A program made the translations under genes and the position numbers. DNA of 64,000 nt from Myxococcales bacterium. GTDB taxonomy: Bacteria > Myxococcota_A > Bradymonadia > UBA7976 > UBA1532. Each line of letters starts with the position of its first letter. The first letter of the stretch is position 1. This document shows positions 34,419 to 43,781 of this stretch, piece after piece. The notes beneath the pieces were generated by a model. The model was not told the origin of the DNA. It ran no database searches and saw only the letters and a program-made list of their open reading frames with translations. The stretch covers positions 1 to 64,000 of the forward strand of contig JACKDL010000006.1 of NCBI GenBank assembly GCA_020633555.1, given 5' to 3'.

Positions 34419-37285
34419 TGAAGCTGGCGGCCCTGATCGCCGGCATGGACGGCGTGGCCCTGGCCCAGGGCGACGGCGCCGTGGGCGTGCGCGCCGTCAC
34501 CCACGACAGCCGCGCGGTGGGCGAAGGGGCCCTGTACGTGGCGCTCCCGGGGCGTCGGGTTCATGGGCGCCGCTTCGTGGACGCGGCGGTGGCGCAGGGG
34601 GCCGCGGCCATCGCCGTGCCCGCCGGCGAGCCCCTGCCCAAGGTGTCGGTCCCGGTGATCACACTGGCCGCCCCGCGCCCGGCGCTCGCGGCGTTGGCCG
34701 CTCGCCTGCATGGCGAGCCCTCGCGGCGCCTGAAGCTGGTGGGCGTCACCGGCACCAACGGCAAGACCACCATCGCCACGTTGCTGGCCGACATGGTGGA
34801 GGCGAGCGGGCAGCCCGCGGGGCTCATCGGCACGAACGAGCTGCGGGTGGGCGGCGCCGCCGAGCCGGCGCGGTTCACCACCCCCGAGGCGCCGGTGCTG
34901 CAGGCTCTGCTGGGGCAGATGGTGGACGCAGGGGTGCCCGTGGCCGCCATGGAGGTCAGCTCCGTCGGCCTGGCCGAGCACCGGGTGCACGCCAGCCACT
35001 TCGCGGCCGTGGCCTTCACGAACCTGAGCCCCGACCACCTGGACTACCACGGCGACATGGCGGCTTACGCGGCCGCCAAGGCGTGCTTGTTCAGCGAGCA
35101 CCCCGAGGCCCTGGCGGTGATCAACGTCGAGGACGACTTCGGGGCGCAGCTCGCGGCCGATCGCCCCAACACGTGGCGGCTGGCCCTCGATGGTCGGCCG
35201 GCCGACGTCTGGGTCGACGGCCTGGCGGTGGACGGGCGCGGCTGGCGTGGGCGGCTGGTGACGCCCGCCGGCGCCGTCGACGTGGTCTGCCCGCTGCTGG
35301 GTCGCTTCAACGCGCTGAACGCGGCCACCGCCGGCGCGCTGGCTCTGGCGGTGGGCGTGCCCGCCGCCGCGGTGGCGCAGGTGCTGGGGCGGGCGGCCAT
35401 CGCCGGGCGCATGCAGGCCGTGGCCGGTGATCAGGGTCCCCAGGTGGTGGTGGACTACGCCCACTCGCCCGATGCCATCACCCGGGTCATCGAGACCCTG
35501 CGCCCCATCACCGCGGGCAAGCTGTGGATCGTCTTCGGGTGTGGCGGCGATCGCGACGCCGTGAAGCGGGGGCCCATGGGCGCCGCCGCGGCGGCTGCGG
35601 ACGCCGTGGTCCTGACGGCCGACAACCCCCGCAGCGAGGACCCGGCGGTGATCGCTGCCGCCGCGCTCGCCGGGGCTGCGTCGGCCGGGCGCCCGCAGGG
35701 GCACCGGCCCCAGCCGGGGCGCACCTGGGTGCAGCTCGACCGCCGCGCCGCCATCCAGGGCGCCATCCAGGCGGCCGACGTGACCGACACCGTGCTGGTG
35801 GCGGGCAAGGGCCACGAGACCTACCAGGAGGTCGCTGGCGTCCGGCGGCCCTTCGACGACGTGCTCGAGAGCGCGCGCGCCCTGGCGGCGCGGGCCGGCG
35901 GGCCGCGCTTCCACACCGACCGTCTGGTGGCCGTCGCCCAGGGCGACCGCGTCCAGGGCGCCGCGCGCCCCTTCGACGGCGTGAGCATCGACACCCGCAC
36001 CTTGAAGCCCGGGGACGCCTTCTTCGCGCTGCGCGGCCCCAACTTCGATGGCCACCGTTTCCTCGAGAAGGCCTTGGCGGGTGGCGCCGCGGTGCTGGTG
36101 GTCGAGGCCGGGCATCCGGCGCTCGCCGAGTTGCGGGTCGGTGACGCCACCGTGGTGGCCGTGGCCGACGTGCAGGGGGCGCTGCAGGCGCTTGCCGCGG
36201 CCCACCGGGCGGCCTTCTACGGCACCGTGGTGGCCCTCACCGGCTCCAGCGGGAAGACCACCACCAAGGAGCTGCTCGCCGCCGTGCTGGAGGCCGCGGG
36301 CCCCACCCACAAGACCCCGGGCAACCTCAACAACCACCTGGGTCTGCCCCTGACCCTGCTTGGGCTGCGGCCCGAGCACCGCTTCGCCGTGGTCGAGCTG
36401 GGCATGAACCACGCCGGCGAGATCGCCGCGCTGGCGGCGCTCGCGCGGCCCACGGTGGGGGTCATCACCAGCGTCGGCGAGGCCCACATCGAGCACCTGG
36501 GCAGCGTGGCGGCCATCGCGCGGGCCAAGGGCGAGCTCCTCGACGCTCTGCCCGCCGACGGCCTCGCCATCACGCCCAGCGGCATCCGCCACGAGGGCGA
36601 GCTGGTGGCCGGCCTGCGCGCGCCCCGCTGGACCGTGGGTCCTGCGGCCGGCGATCGCGTCGGGATCCGGGCCCCCCGCTCCACGGCGGCAGGCGTGGCC
36701 TGTGACCTGGTTGTCGACGGCCGGGTCCACCCGCTGACCCTGCAGCTCGCCGGGGCGCACAACCTGAGCAACGCCGCCTTGGCCGTGGCCGCTGGCCTGG
36801 CCTTGGGGGTGACCCCGCAGCGGGCGGTACAGGCGCTGGCCTCCGTGGCGCCGCCGCGCCTGCGGGGCGAGATTCGCGCCCTGCCGGACGGCGGCTCGGT
36901 GGTGCTCGATTGCTACAACGCCAACCCCCAGAGCATGCGGGCGGCCGCCGAGACCTTCACGGCCGCGCACCCGCAGGGCTGGCTGGTGCTGGGCGACATG
37001 CTGGAGCTCGGCACAGGCGGCCCGGCGCTTCACGCCGATGTAGGCCGGTGGCTCGCCGCTCAGGCACCTCTGGCGCGGATCCTCGCCGTCGGAGCGCTCG
37101 CCGCGGAGCTGGCGGCCGGCGCTCGCACCGCTGGGGCCGCCCACGTCTGGGCCGTCGCCGACGTGGACACGGCGGTGCGCACCCTGCGCACCGAGCGGGC
37201 GCCCGGCGCGCCCGTCCTGCTGAAGGCCTCGCGCGGCATGGCGCTGGAGCGCGTCTGGGCTCTGCTGAGCCAGGAGGGAGCCTGA
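34418..37285 (+). CDS. murE-murF: Fused MurE-MurF peptidoglycan ligase, 955 aa
   Basis: One uninterrupted gene encoding two successive Mur ligases. Residues 1 to about 490 are MurE (UDP-MurNAc-L-Ala-D-Glu:diamino acid ligase): P-loop GVTGTNGKTT (109-118) and D402-N-P-R405 SEDP, the signature of meso-diaminopimelate specificity. From about 500 on is MurF (D-Ala-D-Ala adding): VSIDTRTLKPGDAFFALRG, P-loop LTGSSGKTTTKE (607-618), TPGNLNNHLGLPLTLL, and DCYNANPQSM. Both halves keep their ATP-binding and substrate motifs and are near normal length, so both activities are expected. Fusion should channel the tripeptide product. No stop or frameshift lies between them. Confidence 0.95.
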   Translation: MKLAALIAGMDGVALAQGDGAVGVRAVTHDSRAVGEGALYVALPGRRVHGRRFVDAAVAQGAAAIAVPAGEPLPKVSVPVITLAAPRPALAALAARLHGEPSRRLKLVGVTGTNGKTTIATLLADMVEASGQPAGLIGTNELRVGGAAEPARFTTPEAPVLQALLGQMVDAGVPVAAMEVSSVGLAEHRVHASHFAAVAFTNLSPDHLDYHGDMAAYAAAKACLFSEHPEALAVINVEDDFGAQLAADRPNTWRLALDGRPADVWVDGLAVDGRGWRGRLVTPAGAVDVVCPLLGRFNALNAATAGALALAVGVPAAAVAQVLGRAAIAGRMQAVAGDQGPQVVVDYAHSPDAITRVIETLRPITAGKLWIVFGCGGDRDAVKRGPMGAAAAAADAVVLTADNPRSEDPAVIAAAALAGAASAGRPQGHRPQPGRTWVQLDRRAAIQGAIQAADVTDTVLVAGKGHETYQEVAGVRRPFDDVLESARALAARAGGPRFHTDRLVAVAQGDRVQGAARPFDGVSIDTRTLKPGDAFFALRGPNFDGHRFLEKALAGGAAVLVVEAGHPALAELRVGDATVVAVADVQGALQALAAAHRAAFYGTVVALTGSSGKTTTKELLAAVLEAAGPTHKTPGNLNNHLGLPLTLLGLRPEHRFAVVELGMNHAGEIAALAALARPTVGVITSVGEAHIEHLGSVAAIARAKGELLDALPADGLAITPSGIRHEGELVAGLRAPRWTVGPAAGDRVGIRAPRSTAAGVACDLVVDGRVHPLTLQLAGAHNLSNAALAVAAGLALGVTPQRAVQALASVAPPRLRGEIRALPDGGSVVLDCYNANPQSMRAAAETFTAAHPQGWLVLGDMLELGTGGPALHADVGRWLAAQAPLARILAVGALAAELAAGARTAGAAHVWAVADVDTAVRTLRTERAPGAPVLLKASRGMALERVWALLSQEGA

Positions 37286-37286
37286 G

Positions 37287-38414
37287 ATGGTGCTCTGGTT
37301 GCTGATGGACCTGCGGGAGTACTTCCCGCCGCTGCGCGTCTTCCGCTACGCGTCGTTCCGCATCATCGCGGCGATGCTGACGGCGCTGCTGATCAGCTTC
37401 GTGCTGCACCCGTGGTTCATCCGCCGGCTGCAGTCCCGCCAGATCGGGCAGGTGGTGCGCAAGGACGGCCCCGAGAGCCACTTCAGCAAGGCCGGAACCC
37501 CCACCATGGGTGGCTCGCTGGTGCTGTTCGCGCTGGTGATCCCCACCGTGCTGTGGACGCAGCTCAACAACCCGTACGTCTGGGCCGCGCTGGCCGTGAC
37601 CGTGGCCTTCGGAGCGGTCGGGTTCATCGACGACTACCTGAAGCTGCGCTACCGCAACAGCAAGGGCCTGCCGGGACGGTTCAAGCTGCTCTTCCAGTTC
37701 GTGATCAGCGCTGGGGTGCTTCTGGCGATGATCCGTGAACTCGATGGCTTCGACTTGAACCTGTACGTGCCGTTCTTCAAGCCCGAGACCTTCTCGGTGG
37801 AGCTCCCGCTGTGGGCCTTCATCCCCTTCGCCATGATCGTGGTGACGGGGACCAGCAACGCGGTGAACCTCACCGACGGCCTGGACGGCCTGGCCATCGG
37901 GCCCGTGATGGTCAGCGCCGGCACCTACATGATCCTGGCCTACGCCACCGGCACGGTGCTCTTCCTGCCCCTGGCGGGTGGCGGCCTGTTCGAGTTCAAC
38001 ATCGCCGAGTACCTGAACCTGCCCCACGTGCCCGGCGTGAGCGAGCTGGCCGTGTTCGCGGCCGCGATCATCGGCGCCGGCGTGGGCTTCCTGTGGTTCA
38101 ACACCTACCCGGCCATGGTGTTCATGGGAGACGTGGGCAGCCTGGCCCTGGGCGGCGCGCTGGGCATGCTGGCGGTGCTCACCAAGAACGAGCTGCTCAG
38201 CGTCATCATCGGCCTGCTGTTCGTCATCGAGGCCCTGTCGGTCATCACCCAGACCACCAGCTTCAAGCTGACGGGCAAGCGGGTGTTCCGCATGGCGCCC
38301 ATCCACCACCACTTCGAGAAGCTGGGCTGGCCCGAGCCCCGCATCGTGGTGCGCGCCTGGATCTTCTGCATCATCACCGCCCTCGTGGGCCTGGCCAGCG
38401 TGAAGCTGCGGTGA
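37287..38414 (+). CDS. mraY: Phospho-N-acetylmuramoyl-pentapeptide-transferase MraY, 375 aa
   Basis: Transfers phospho-MurNAc-pentapeptide to undecaprenyl phosphate, forming lipid I at the inner membrane. About ten transmembrane helices. Catalytic motifs: FIDDYLKLRYRNSKGLPGRFK, NLTDGLDGLAIGP, GDVGSLALGGALG, and APIHHHFEKLGWPEPRIV. GGAGGGAG six bases before the ATG is one of the strongest ribosome sites in the cluster. It begins one base after the murE/F stop and is followed by ftsW with no room for murD. Confidence 0.97.
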   Translation: MVLWLLMDLREYFPPLRVFRYASFRIIAAMLTALLISFVLHPWFIRRLQSRQIGQVVRKDGPESHFSKAGTPTMGGSLVLFALVIPTVLWTQLNNPYVWAALAVTVAFGAVGFIDDYLKLRYRNSKGLPGRFKLLFQFVISAGVLLAMIRELDGFDLNLYVPFFKPETFSVELPLWAFIPFAMIVVTGTSNAVNLTDGLDGLAIGPVMVSAGTYMILAYATGTVLFLPLAGGGLFEFNIAEYLNLPHVPGVSELAVFAAAIIGAGVGFLWFNTYPAMVFMGDVGSLALGGALGMLAVLTKNELLSVIIGLLFVIEALSVITQTTSFKLTGKRVFRMAPIHHHFEKLGWPEPRIVVRAWIFCIITALVGLASVKLR

Positions 38415-38419
38415 GGCAC

Positions 38420-39661
38420 ATGAACCTGCGATTCTGGAAGAAGACCAGCGAGGCCCCGGTCGAGGGCCAGACCATGTTCGTCGAGCATCGGTATGACCGG
38501 TGGCTGCTCGCGCTCACCCTCATCCTCATGAGCGTGGGCGTGGTGATGGTGTACTCCGCCAGCATCGCGTCGGCGGGCGCCAGCTTCGGCGACGGCGCCC
38601 ACTACCTGAAGCGTCAGCTCATGTTCGTGGGCCTGGCCCTGGGCGCCATGGTCGTGACCATGAACCTGCACCACGACCTGCTGCGCCGCCTGGCGAAGCC
38701 GCTGCTGGTGATGGCGGTGTTGTTGTTGATGGTGGTGCTGCTGCCCGGCGTCTCGGCCACCGCCAAGGGGGCGTCGCGCTGGATCAACCTGGGCCCGCTG
38801 CGGTTCCAGCCCGCCGAGATGGTGAAGCTGTGCTGGATCGTCTTTCTGGCCGATCTGCTGTCGCGTCGCCAGGCCGAGCTGGACTCCTTCCGGCGCGCCT
38901 GGGGGGTGCCGCTGGCCGCCATGGCCTTGCTGGGCGGCCTGTTGATGCTGCAGCCCGACTTCGGCTCGACGGTCATCTGCGGGGGCCTGATGCTCCTGCT
39001 GGTGTGGGCGGCCGGCGCGCGCTGGCTGCACACGCTGGGGTTCATCGGCGCCGGCCTGGCCATGGTGCCGCTGGCGATCCTGGCCGAGCCCTACCGCATG
39101 AAGCGGCTGACCGCCTTCCTGTCGCCCGAAGATGATCCGCTGGGGGTGTCCTTCCACATCAACCAGGCGCTCATCAGCTTCGGCAGCGGCGAGTGGTTCG
39201 GTCAGGGCCTGGGGAACAGCACGCAGAAGCTGCTGTACCTGCCCGAGGCCCACACCGACTTCATCTTCAGCATCGTGGGCGAGGAGCTGGGGCTGTTCGG
39301 GGGCCTGATGATCATGACCCTGTTCGGGCTGTTCGTCTGGCGGGGCTTCCACATCGCCCGCAAGGCCACCACGGCCTTCGGCGCCCTGCTGGCCTTTGGC
39401 ATCACCGCCGAGATCGGCTTCCAGGCGCTGGTGAACATGTCGGTGGCCACCGCCATGATGCCCACCAAGGGGCTGACGCTGCCCTTCGTCAGCTACGGCG
39501 GCAGCTCGGTCCTCATCCTGGGCGCGTCCGTGGGCGTGCTCTTGAACATCTCGCGCCAGGAGCCGCCGCCGGCCTGGATGCACCGCCTCATCGCCGAGAA
39601 GCCCAAGGCCCGCCGGGTCACCAGCAGCAACCGCCGCCTCGCGGCGAAGGGGGCGGCATGA
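38420..39661 (+). CDS. ftsW: Lipid II polymerase FtsW (SEDS family), 413 aa
   Basis: SEDS-family glycosyltransferase polymerising septal glycan with FtsI. About ten transmembrane helices. Motifs: GVVMVYSASIASA, KGASRWINLGPLRFQPAEMVKL, LQPDFGST, HTDFIFSIVGEELGLFG and LPFVSYGGSS. ATG 38420 with GAGG four to five bases upstream is preferred over the GTG at 38411. The stop overlaps murG (ATGA). In many clusters murD precedes ftsW; here it does not. Confidence 0.95.
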   Translation: MNLRFWKKTSEAPVEGQTMFVEHRYDRWLLALTLILMSVGVVMVYSASIASAGASFGDGAHYLKRQLMFVGLALGAMVVTMNLHHDLLRRLAKPLLVMAVLLLMVVLLPGVSATAKGASRWINLGPLRFQPAEMVKLCWIVFLADLLSRRQAELDSFRRAWGVPLAAMALLGGLLMLQPDFGSTVICGGLMLLLVWAAGARWLHTLGFIGAGLAMVPLAILAEPYRMKRLTAFLSPEDDPLGVSFHINQALISFGSGEWFGQGLGNSTQKLLYLPEAHTDFIFSIVGEELGLFGGLMIMTLFGLFVWRGFHIARKATTAFGALLAFGITAEIGFQALVNMSVATAMMPTKGLTLPFVSYGGSSVLILGASVGVLLNISRQEPPPAWMHRLIAEKPKARRVTSSNRRLAAKGAA

Positions 39662-40758
39662 ACGCCCGGATCCTGGCGGTGGTGGGCGGCGGCACCGGGG
39701 GGCACGTGTACCCGGGCATCGCCGTGGCGCAGGCCTGGCTCGATCGGGTCGAGGGCGGCCAGGTGGTGTACGTGGGCAGCCCCACGGGCATGGAGGCCAA
39801 GGCGGCCCCCGCGGCCGGCCTGCCCTTCGAGGCCGTCGAGGCCCGCCGCTTGAAGAACGCCGGCGCCGTGGAGCGCCTGAAGACCCTCGTGCGCCTGCCC
39901 GCCGCCATCTGGCAGGGCCACAAGCTGCTCAAGCGCCTGCAGCCTTCGGTGGTGCTGGGCGTGGGGGGCTACGTCTCGGGCCCGGTGGTGCTGGCGGCTG
40001 CGCTGGGCCGTCGCCCGTGCGCCATCGCCGAGCAGAACGCGCGGCCCGGGCTCACCAACCGGATCCTCGCGCGCTTCGTGCGGCGGGTCTACAGCGCGTT
40101 CCCCGAGGTGGCCGCCCGGCTGCCCGCCCGCAAGGTGCGGCAGCTCGGAAACCCGGTACGGCCCGCCTTCCGCGCCGCGGCGGCGGCTGCGCCCGCAGCG
40201 GGCGCCACCCGGCGCGTGCTGGTCATCGGGGGCAGCCAGGGCGCCAAGGCACTGAACGAGAAGCTCCCGCCCGCCCTGGCCGAGCTGCGGGGGCGGTTCC
40301 CGTCGCTCGAGGTCAGGCACCAGACCGGGCGCGGCAAGGACGAGCCCGTCCGCGCGGCCTATGCCCAGGCCGGCTGGCCCGAGGCCCGGGTCGAGGTCTT
40401 CATCGACGACGTGGCGGCAGCGCTGGCGTGGGCAGATCTGGTGGTGGCGCGGGCCGGTGCCACCACGGTGGCCGAGCTGGCCGTCATCGGGCGCCCCGCC
40501 CTCTTCGTGCCCTTCCCGTACGCCGCCGACGATCACCAGGCCGCCAACGCGGCGTCCCTGGTGGACGCGGGCGCGGCGCTGATGGAGCGCGAGGAGACCT
40601 TGGATCACGACCGGCTGGTGGGTCGCCTGGCCGAGCTGCTGGGCGAGCCGGAGCGCCTGCGCGCCATGGCCAGCGCCGCCCGCGCGGTGGCCCGCCCCGC
40701 GGCCGCCGACGACATCGTCGCCGATCTGCTGGATCTGGCGGGGGAGGGGGCCCGATGA
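39658..40758 (+). CDS. murG: UDP-GlcNAc:lipid I GlcNAc transferase MurG, 366 aa
   Basis: Adds GlcNAc to lipid I to make lipid II; peripheral on the inner membrane. Motifs: ILAVVGGGTGGHVYPGIAVAQA, GVGGYVSGPVVLAA, EQNARPGLTNR, VIGGSQGAKALNE and ADLVVARAGATTVAELAVIGRPALFVPFPYAADDHQ. Usual length. It overlaps ftsW and ddl by 4 bp each. murC and murB, which often follow murG, are absent. Confidence 0.97.
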   Translation: MNARILAVVGGGTGGHVYPGIAVAQAWLDRVEGGQVVYVGSPTGMEAKAAPAAGLPFEAVEARRLKNAGAVERLKTLVRLPAAIWQGHKLLKRLQPSVVLGVGGYVSGPVVLAAALGRRPCAIAEQNARPGLTNRILARFVRRVYSAFPEVAARLPARKVRQLGNPVRPAFRAAAAAAPAAGATRRVLVIGGSQGAKALNEKLPPALAELRGRFPSLEVRHQTGRGKDEPVRAAYAQAGWPEARVEVFIDDVAAALAWADLVVARAGATTVAELAVIGRPALFVPFPYAADDHQAANAASLVDAGAALMEREETLDHDRLVGRLAELLGEPERLRAMASAARAVARPAAADDIVADLLDLAGEGAR

Positions 40759-41699
40759 GCCGCTTCAAGGACGTCACCGTGGGTCTGCTGCTGGGCGGGC
40801 CGTCCAGCGAGGCGGCCGTGAGCCGCGTCACCGGCGCCGCCATCGCCCGCGCGCTGCGCAACACGGGCCACTCGGTGGTCGAGATCGATCCGGGCCAGGG
40901 CCTGGATCTGCCCGAGCGGCTGCGGGCGGCGGGGGTCGGGGTGGTCTACAACGCCCTGCACGGCACCCTGGCCGAGGACGGCCGCCTGCCCGGCCTGCTG
41001 GATTGGCTCGGCCTGCCCTACACGGGGGAGGACTGCCGCACCTCGGCCATCACCTTCGACAAGGCGGTCAGCCGGGCTCTGGCGGAGCGCGCCGGGCTGC
41101 CCATGCCCGCCGGCGTCATCTGGCCCAGCGACGGTGCCGCCACGCGCCGGCTGGACGAGCTGCCCTTCGGACTCCCGGTGGTGGTCAAGCCCGTGGCCGA
41201 GGGCTCGAGCGTGGGCGTGAGCCTGGTGCGTGAGCCCGGCGAGTGGGCGCCGGCCCTGGCCGCCGCCGCCACCGGCGGCGAGGTCACCGTCGAGGCCTAT
41301 GTGGCCGGCACCGAGCTCTCGGTGGGGGTGGTGCGTGGCAAGGCGCTGGGCACCGCCGAGATCGTGCCGAAGCGCGCCTTCTACGACTACGAGGCCAAGT
41401 ACGGCAACGCGGGCACCGAGTACTTCGTCCCGGCGCGGATCGAGCCCGCCGTGGCGGCGGAGGTCGAGGCGCTGGCCGAGCGGGCCGTGGCGGCCTTCGG
41501 CTGCCGGGGCGCCGTGCGGGTGGACTTCCTGCTGGGCGCAGACGGCCCGGTGTTCCTCGAGGTGAACACCCTGCCCGGGATGACCCCGTCGAGCCTGCTG
41601 CCCAAGATCGCGGCGGGGGCGGGGCTGCCCTTCGACGCCCTCATTGACGGGATCCTGGACGACGCCCGCTGTGGGCGGGAGGTGAGCCATGGGGCGTAA
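40755..41699 (+). CDS. ddl: D-alanine--D-alanine ligase, 314 aa
   Basis: ATP-grasp ligase making D-Ala-D-Ala, the MurF substrate. Motifs: VGLLLGGPSSEAAVSRVTG, NALHGTLAEDGRLPGLLDWLGLPYTG, VVVKPVAEGSSVGVSLV, YDYEAKYGNAGTEYFVPARI and VFLEVNTLPGMTPSSLLPKIA. Length fits the short DdlB type. It overlaps murG by 4 bp and ftsQ by 11 bp. Works with alr, encoded about 20 kb upstream. Confidence 0.96.
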   Translation: MSRFKDVTVGLLLGGPSSEAAVSRVTGAAIARALRNTGHSVVEIDPGQGLDLPERLRAAGVGVVYNALHGTLAEDGRLPGLLDWLGLPYTGEDCRTSAITFDKAVSRALAERAGLPMPAGVIWPSDGAATRRLDELPFGLPVVVKPVAEGSSVGVSLVREPGEWAPALAAAATGGEVTVEAYVAGTELSVGVVRGKALGTAEIVPKRAFYDYEAKYGNAGTEYFVPARIEPAVAAEVEALAERAVAAFGCRGAVRVDFLLGADGPVFLEVNTLPGMTPSSLLPKIAAGAGLPFDALIDGILDDARCGREVSHGA

Positions 41700-42555
41700 C
41701 CGCCTGAAGACCGAGGGCGGGCCGTCCCTTCGCGCCCGCTTGGGGACCGGCGCTCGCTGGGCCTGGCGACTGGCCCGCCCGGCGCTGCTGGTGACGCTGG
41801 CGCTCACCGCCATCGGGGGGATCGGCTACGCCGGCTGGCGCGCCGTGCTGCGCTCGCCCTACTTCACCGTGCGCAGCGTGGACGTGCCGCCCACGGTCCA
41901 CCTGACCCGGGCCGAGGTGGTGCGCCTCATCGGTCTGGAGGGGCCGCGCAACCTGTTCGACTTCGACCCGCGCGAGGCGGGCCGAGCGCTCAGCGAGCAC
42001 CCTTGGATCGCCAAGGCGTCAGTGACCAAGCGCCTGCCCAACGAGGTCGCGGTGCACATCGTCGAGCGAGAGGCGGCGGGCGTGCTGGTGCTCGATCAGC
42101 TCTACCTGGTGGACGGCACCGGGCTGGCCTTCGCGCTGGCCGACTCGAACCAGGCCTCGCGCCAGACGCTGGTGACGGGCCTCGACCGCGGGCGCTACGA
42201 GGACGACCCCAAGGCCGCTCAGGCCGCCGTGCGGGAGGCTCTCGCGGTCGCCCGGCGGTACGCCCTGAGCCCGCTGGCGGATCCGCACCCCTTGAGCAAC
42301 GTGCATCTGGGTGAAGGTGGTCGAATCGAGTTGCAATTGGGCAAGACTCGGGTCGTCCTTGGGCAGGGGAACTGGAACAATAAGCTGGCGCAACTCGGGC
42401 GGATCTTCGACCGCCTGAACGAGCGGAACATGGACGCGGCCTACATCCTGCTGTCGGAGGACCTGGACCGCGCGATCGTCAAGGAAGTGCCTCGGGCCAG
42501 CGCCATCTCGGCGCGGCTGCGGGTGGTGAAGCCGGAGGGGGCTGGGGACCGATGA
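41689..42555 (+). CDS. ftsQ: Cell division protein FtsQ, 288 aa
   Basis: Bitopic divisome protein: a basic N-terminus, a transmembrane helix (about residues 34-55, LLVTLALTAIGGIGYAGW), a POTRA domain (YFTVRSVDVPPTVHLTRAEVVRLIGLEGPRNLFDFD) and the FtsQ beta domain (WIAKASVTKRLPNEVAVHIVEREAAGVL...LYLVDGTGLAFA). It recruits FtsL. The start overlaps ddl by 11 bp and the stop overlaps ftsA (ATGA). Confidence 0.94.
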   Translation: MGRNRLKTEGGPSLRARLGTGARWAWRLARPALLVTLALTAIGGIGYAGWRAVLRSPYFTVRSVDVPPTVHLTRAEVVRLIGLEGPRNLFDFDPREAGRALSEHPWIAKASVTKRLPNEVAVHIVEREAAGVLVLDQLYLVDGTGLAFALADSNQASRQTLVTGLDRGRYEDDPKAAQAAVREALAVARRYALSPLADPHPLSNVHLGEGGRIELQLGKTRVVLGQGNWNNKLAQLGRIFDRLNERNMDAAYILLSEDLDRAIVKEVPRASAISARLRVVKPEGAGDR

Positions 42556-43775
42556 CCAAGGACACGATCATCGCGGGGCTGGACCTGGGAACCAGCCGGA
42601 TCAAGTGCGTCGTCGCCGTGCGCCATGAGGATGGCCAGGTGGACGTCATCGGCACCGGGACGCACCCGGCGAAGGGGCTGCGCAACGGCGGGGTGTGCAA
42701 CCCCGAGGACGCCGCGCGCTCCATCCGGGCGGCCGTCGAGGAGGCCGAGCTCATGGCGGGCTGTGAGATCAACGAGGTCTTCCTCGCCATCTCGGGCCGC
42801 CACCTCGAGAGCTTCAACAGCTATGGCATGGTGCGCGTGGAGGGCGAGACCATCGCCGCCAGCGACCTGGAGCGGGTCGTCGACATGGCGCGCGCGGTCC
42901 GGCTGCCTGCGGATCAGGCCATCCTGCACGTGGTGCCCCAGTCCTACGTCATCGATGGCCAGCCCGGCATCAGCCGGCCGCTCGGCATGTCCGGCGTGCG
43001 GCTCGAGGTCGCCGCGCACGTGATCCTGGGCCACCAGGAGCCGATCCAGCAGATCGAGGCTTGCTGCCGTGACGCCGGCCTGCAGGTGGTCGATGTGCTG
43101 CTCGCGCCGCTGGCCCAGGCCGAGGTGGTCCTGACGCCCCAGTCCAAGGACCTGGGCGTGGTGCTGGTGGACATCGGCGGCGACACCACCGACATCGCCG
43201 TCTTCGTCGAGGGCTCGCTGCAGCACACGGCGGTGCTGCCGGTGGGCGGTGAGCACATCACCCTGGACATCAAGAAGTGCCTGAACACGCCCACGGTGGA
43301 GGCTGAGCACCTGAAGCAGACCCACGGGGCCGTGCTCGACGAGGACATGGACCTGGACGCGGTGGTCGAGGTCCCCGGCGTGGGCGGTCGGCGGCCGCGC
43401 CACATCAAGCGCCACGCCCTGTGCGAGATCATCGACGCCCGCGTCGACGAGATCCTGAAGCTGGTGGCCGACGAGCTCCAGCAGGTGGGTTACCCCGAAG
43501 GCCTGCCGGGGGGGGTCGTGTTCACCGGGGGCGCCGCCAACCTTCAGGGGCTCTGCGAGCTGGCTGAGCGCGTGCTCGACATGCCGGCCACCCTGGGGGG
43601 CCCCAAGGGGCTGAACGGCCTCTCGGACGTGGTGCAGAACCCTCGCTACGCCACGGCATGTGGACTGGTTGTGTGTGGCATCAACCAGCGACACATGATG
43701 TGGTATGGCAGGCAGAAGAATGTTGTTCCTCGAAAGGGGATCTTCAGCATGTTCCAGCGTCTCTTCTCCCGCTAA
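42552..43775 (+). CDS. ftsA: Cell division protein FtsA, 407 aa
   Basis: Actin-like ATPase tethering FtsZ to the membrane. Motifs: IIAGLDLGTSRIKCVVAV (phosphate 1), the SHS2/1C domain with FLAISGRHLESFNSYGMV, GVVLVDIGGDTTDIAVF (phosphate 2) and GVVFTGGAANLQGLCELAERVLDMP. The last residues, RKGIFSMFQRLFSR, form the amphipathic membrane-targeting helix. Followed by a 196-bp AT-richer gap before ftsZ, unlike the overlapping junctions upstream. Confidence 0.96.
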   Translation: MTKDTIIAGLDLGTSRIKCVVAVRHEDGQVDVIGTGTHPAKGLRNGGVCNPEDAARSIRAAVEEAELMAGCEINEVFLAISGRHLESFNSYGMVRVEGETIAASDLERVVDMARAVRLPADQAILHVVPQSYVIDGQPGISRPLGMSGVRLEVAAHVILGHQEPIQQIEACCRDAGLQVVDVLLAPLAQAEVVLTPQSKDLGVVLVDIGGDTTDIAVFVEGSLQHTAVLPVGGEHITLDIKKCLNTPTVEAEHLKQTHGAVLDEDMDLDAVVEVPGVGGRRPRHIKRHALCEIIDARVDEILKLVADELQQVGYPEGLPGGVVFTGGAANLQGLCELAERVLDMPATLGGPKGLNGLSDVVQNPRYATACGLVVCGINQRHMMWYGRQKNVVPRKGIFSMFQRLFSR

Positions 43776-43781
43776 GGGTAA

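Noticed and set aside
34418..37285. Possibility that the MurE-MurF fusion is a sequencing artefact
   Set aside because: The junction is in frame with no stop, a natural linker is present, and neither half is truncated; kept as a real fusion, with resequencing named as the test.
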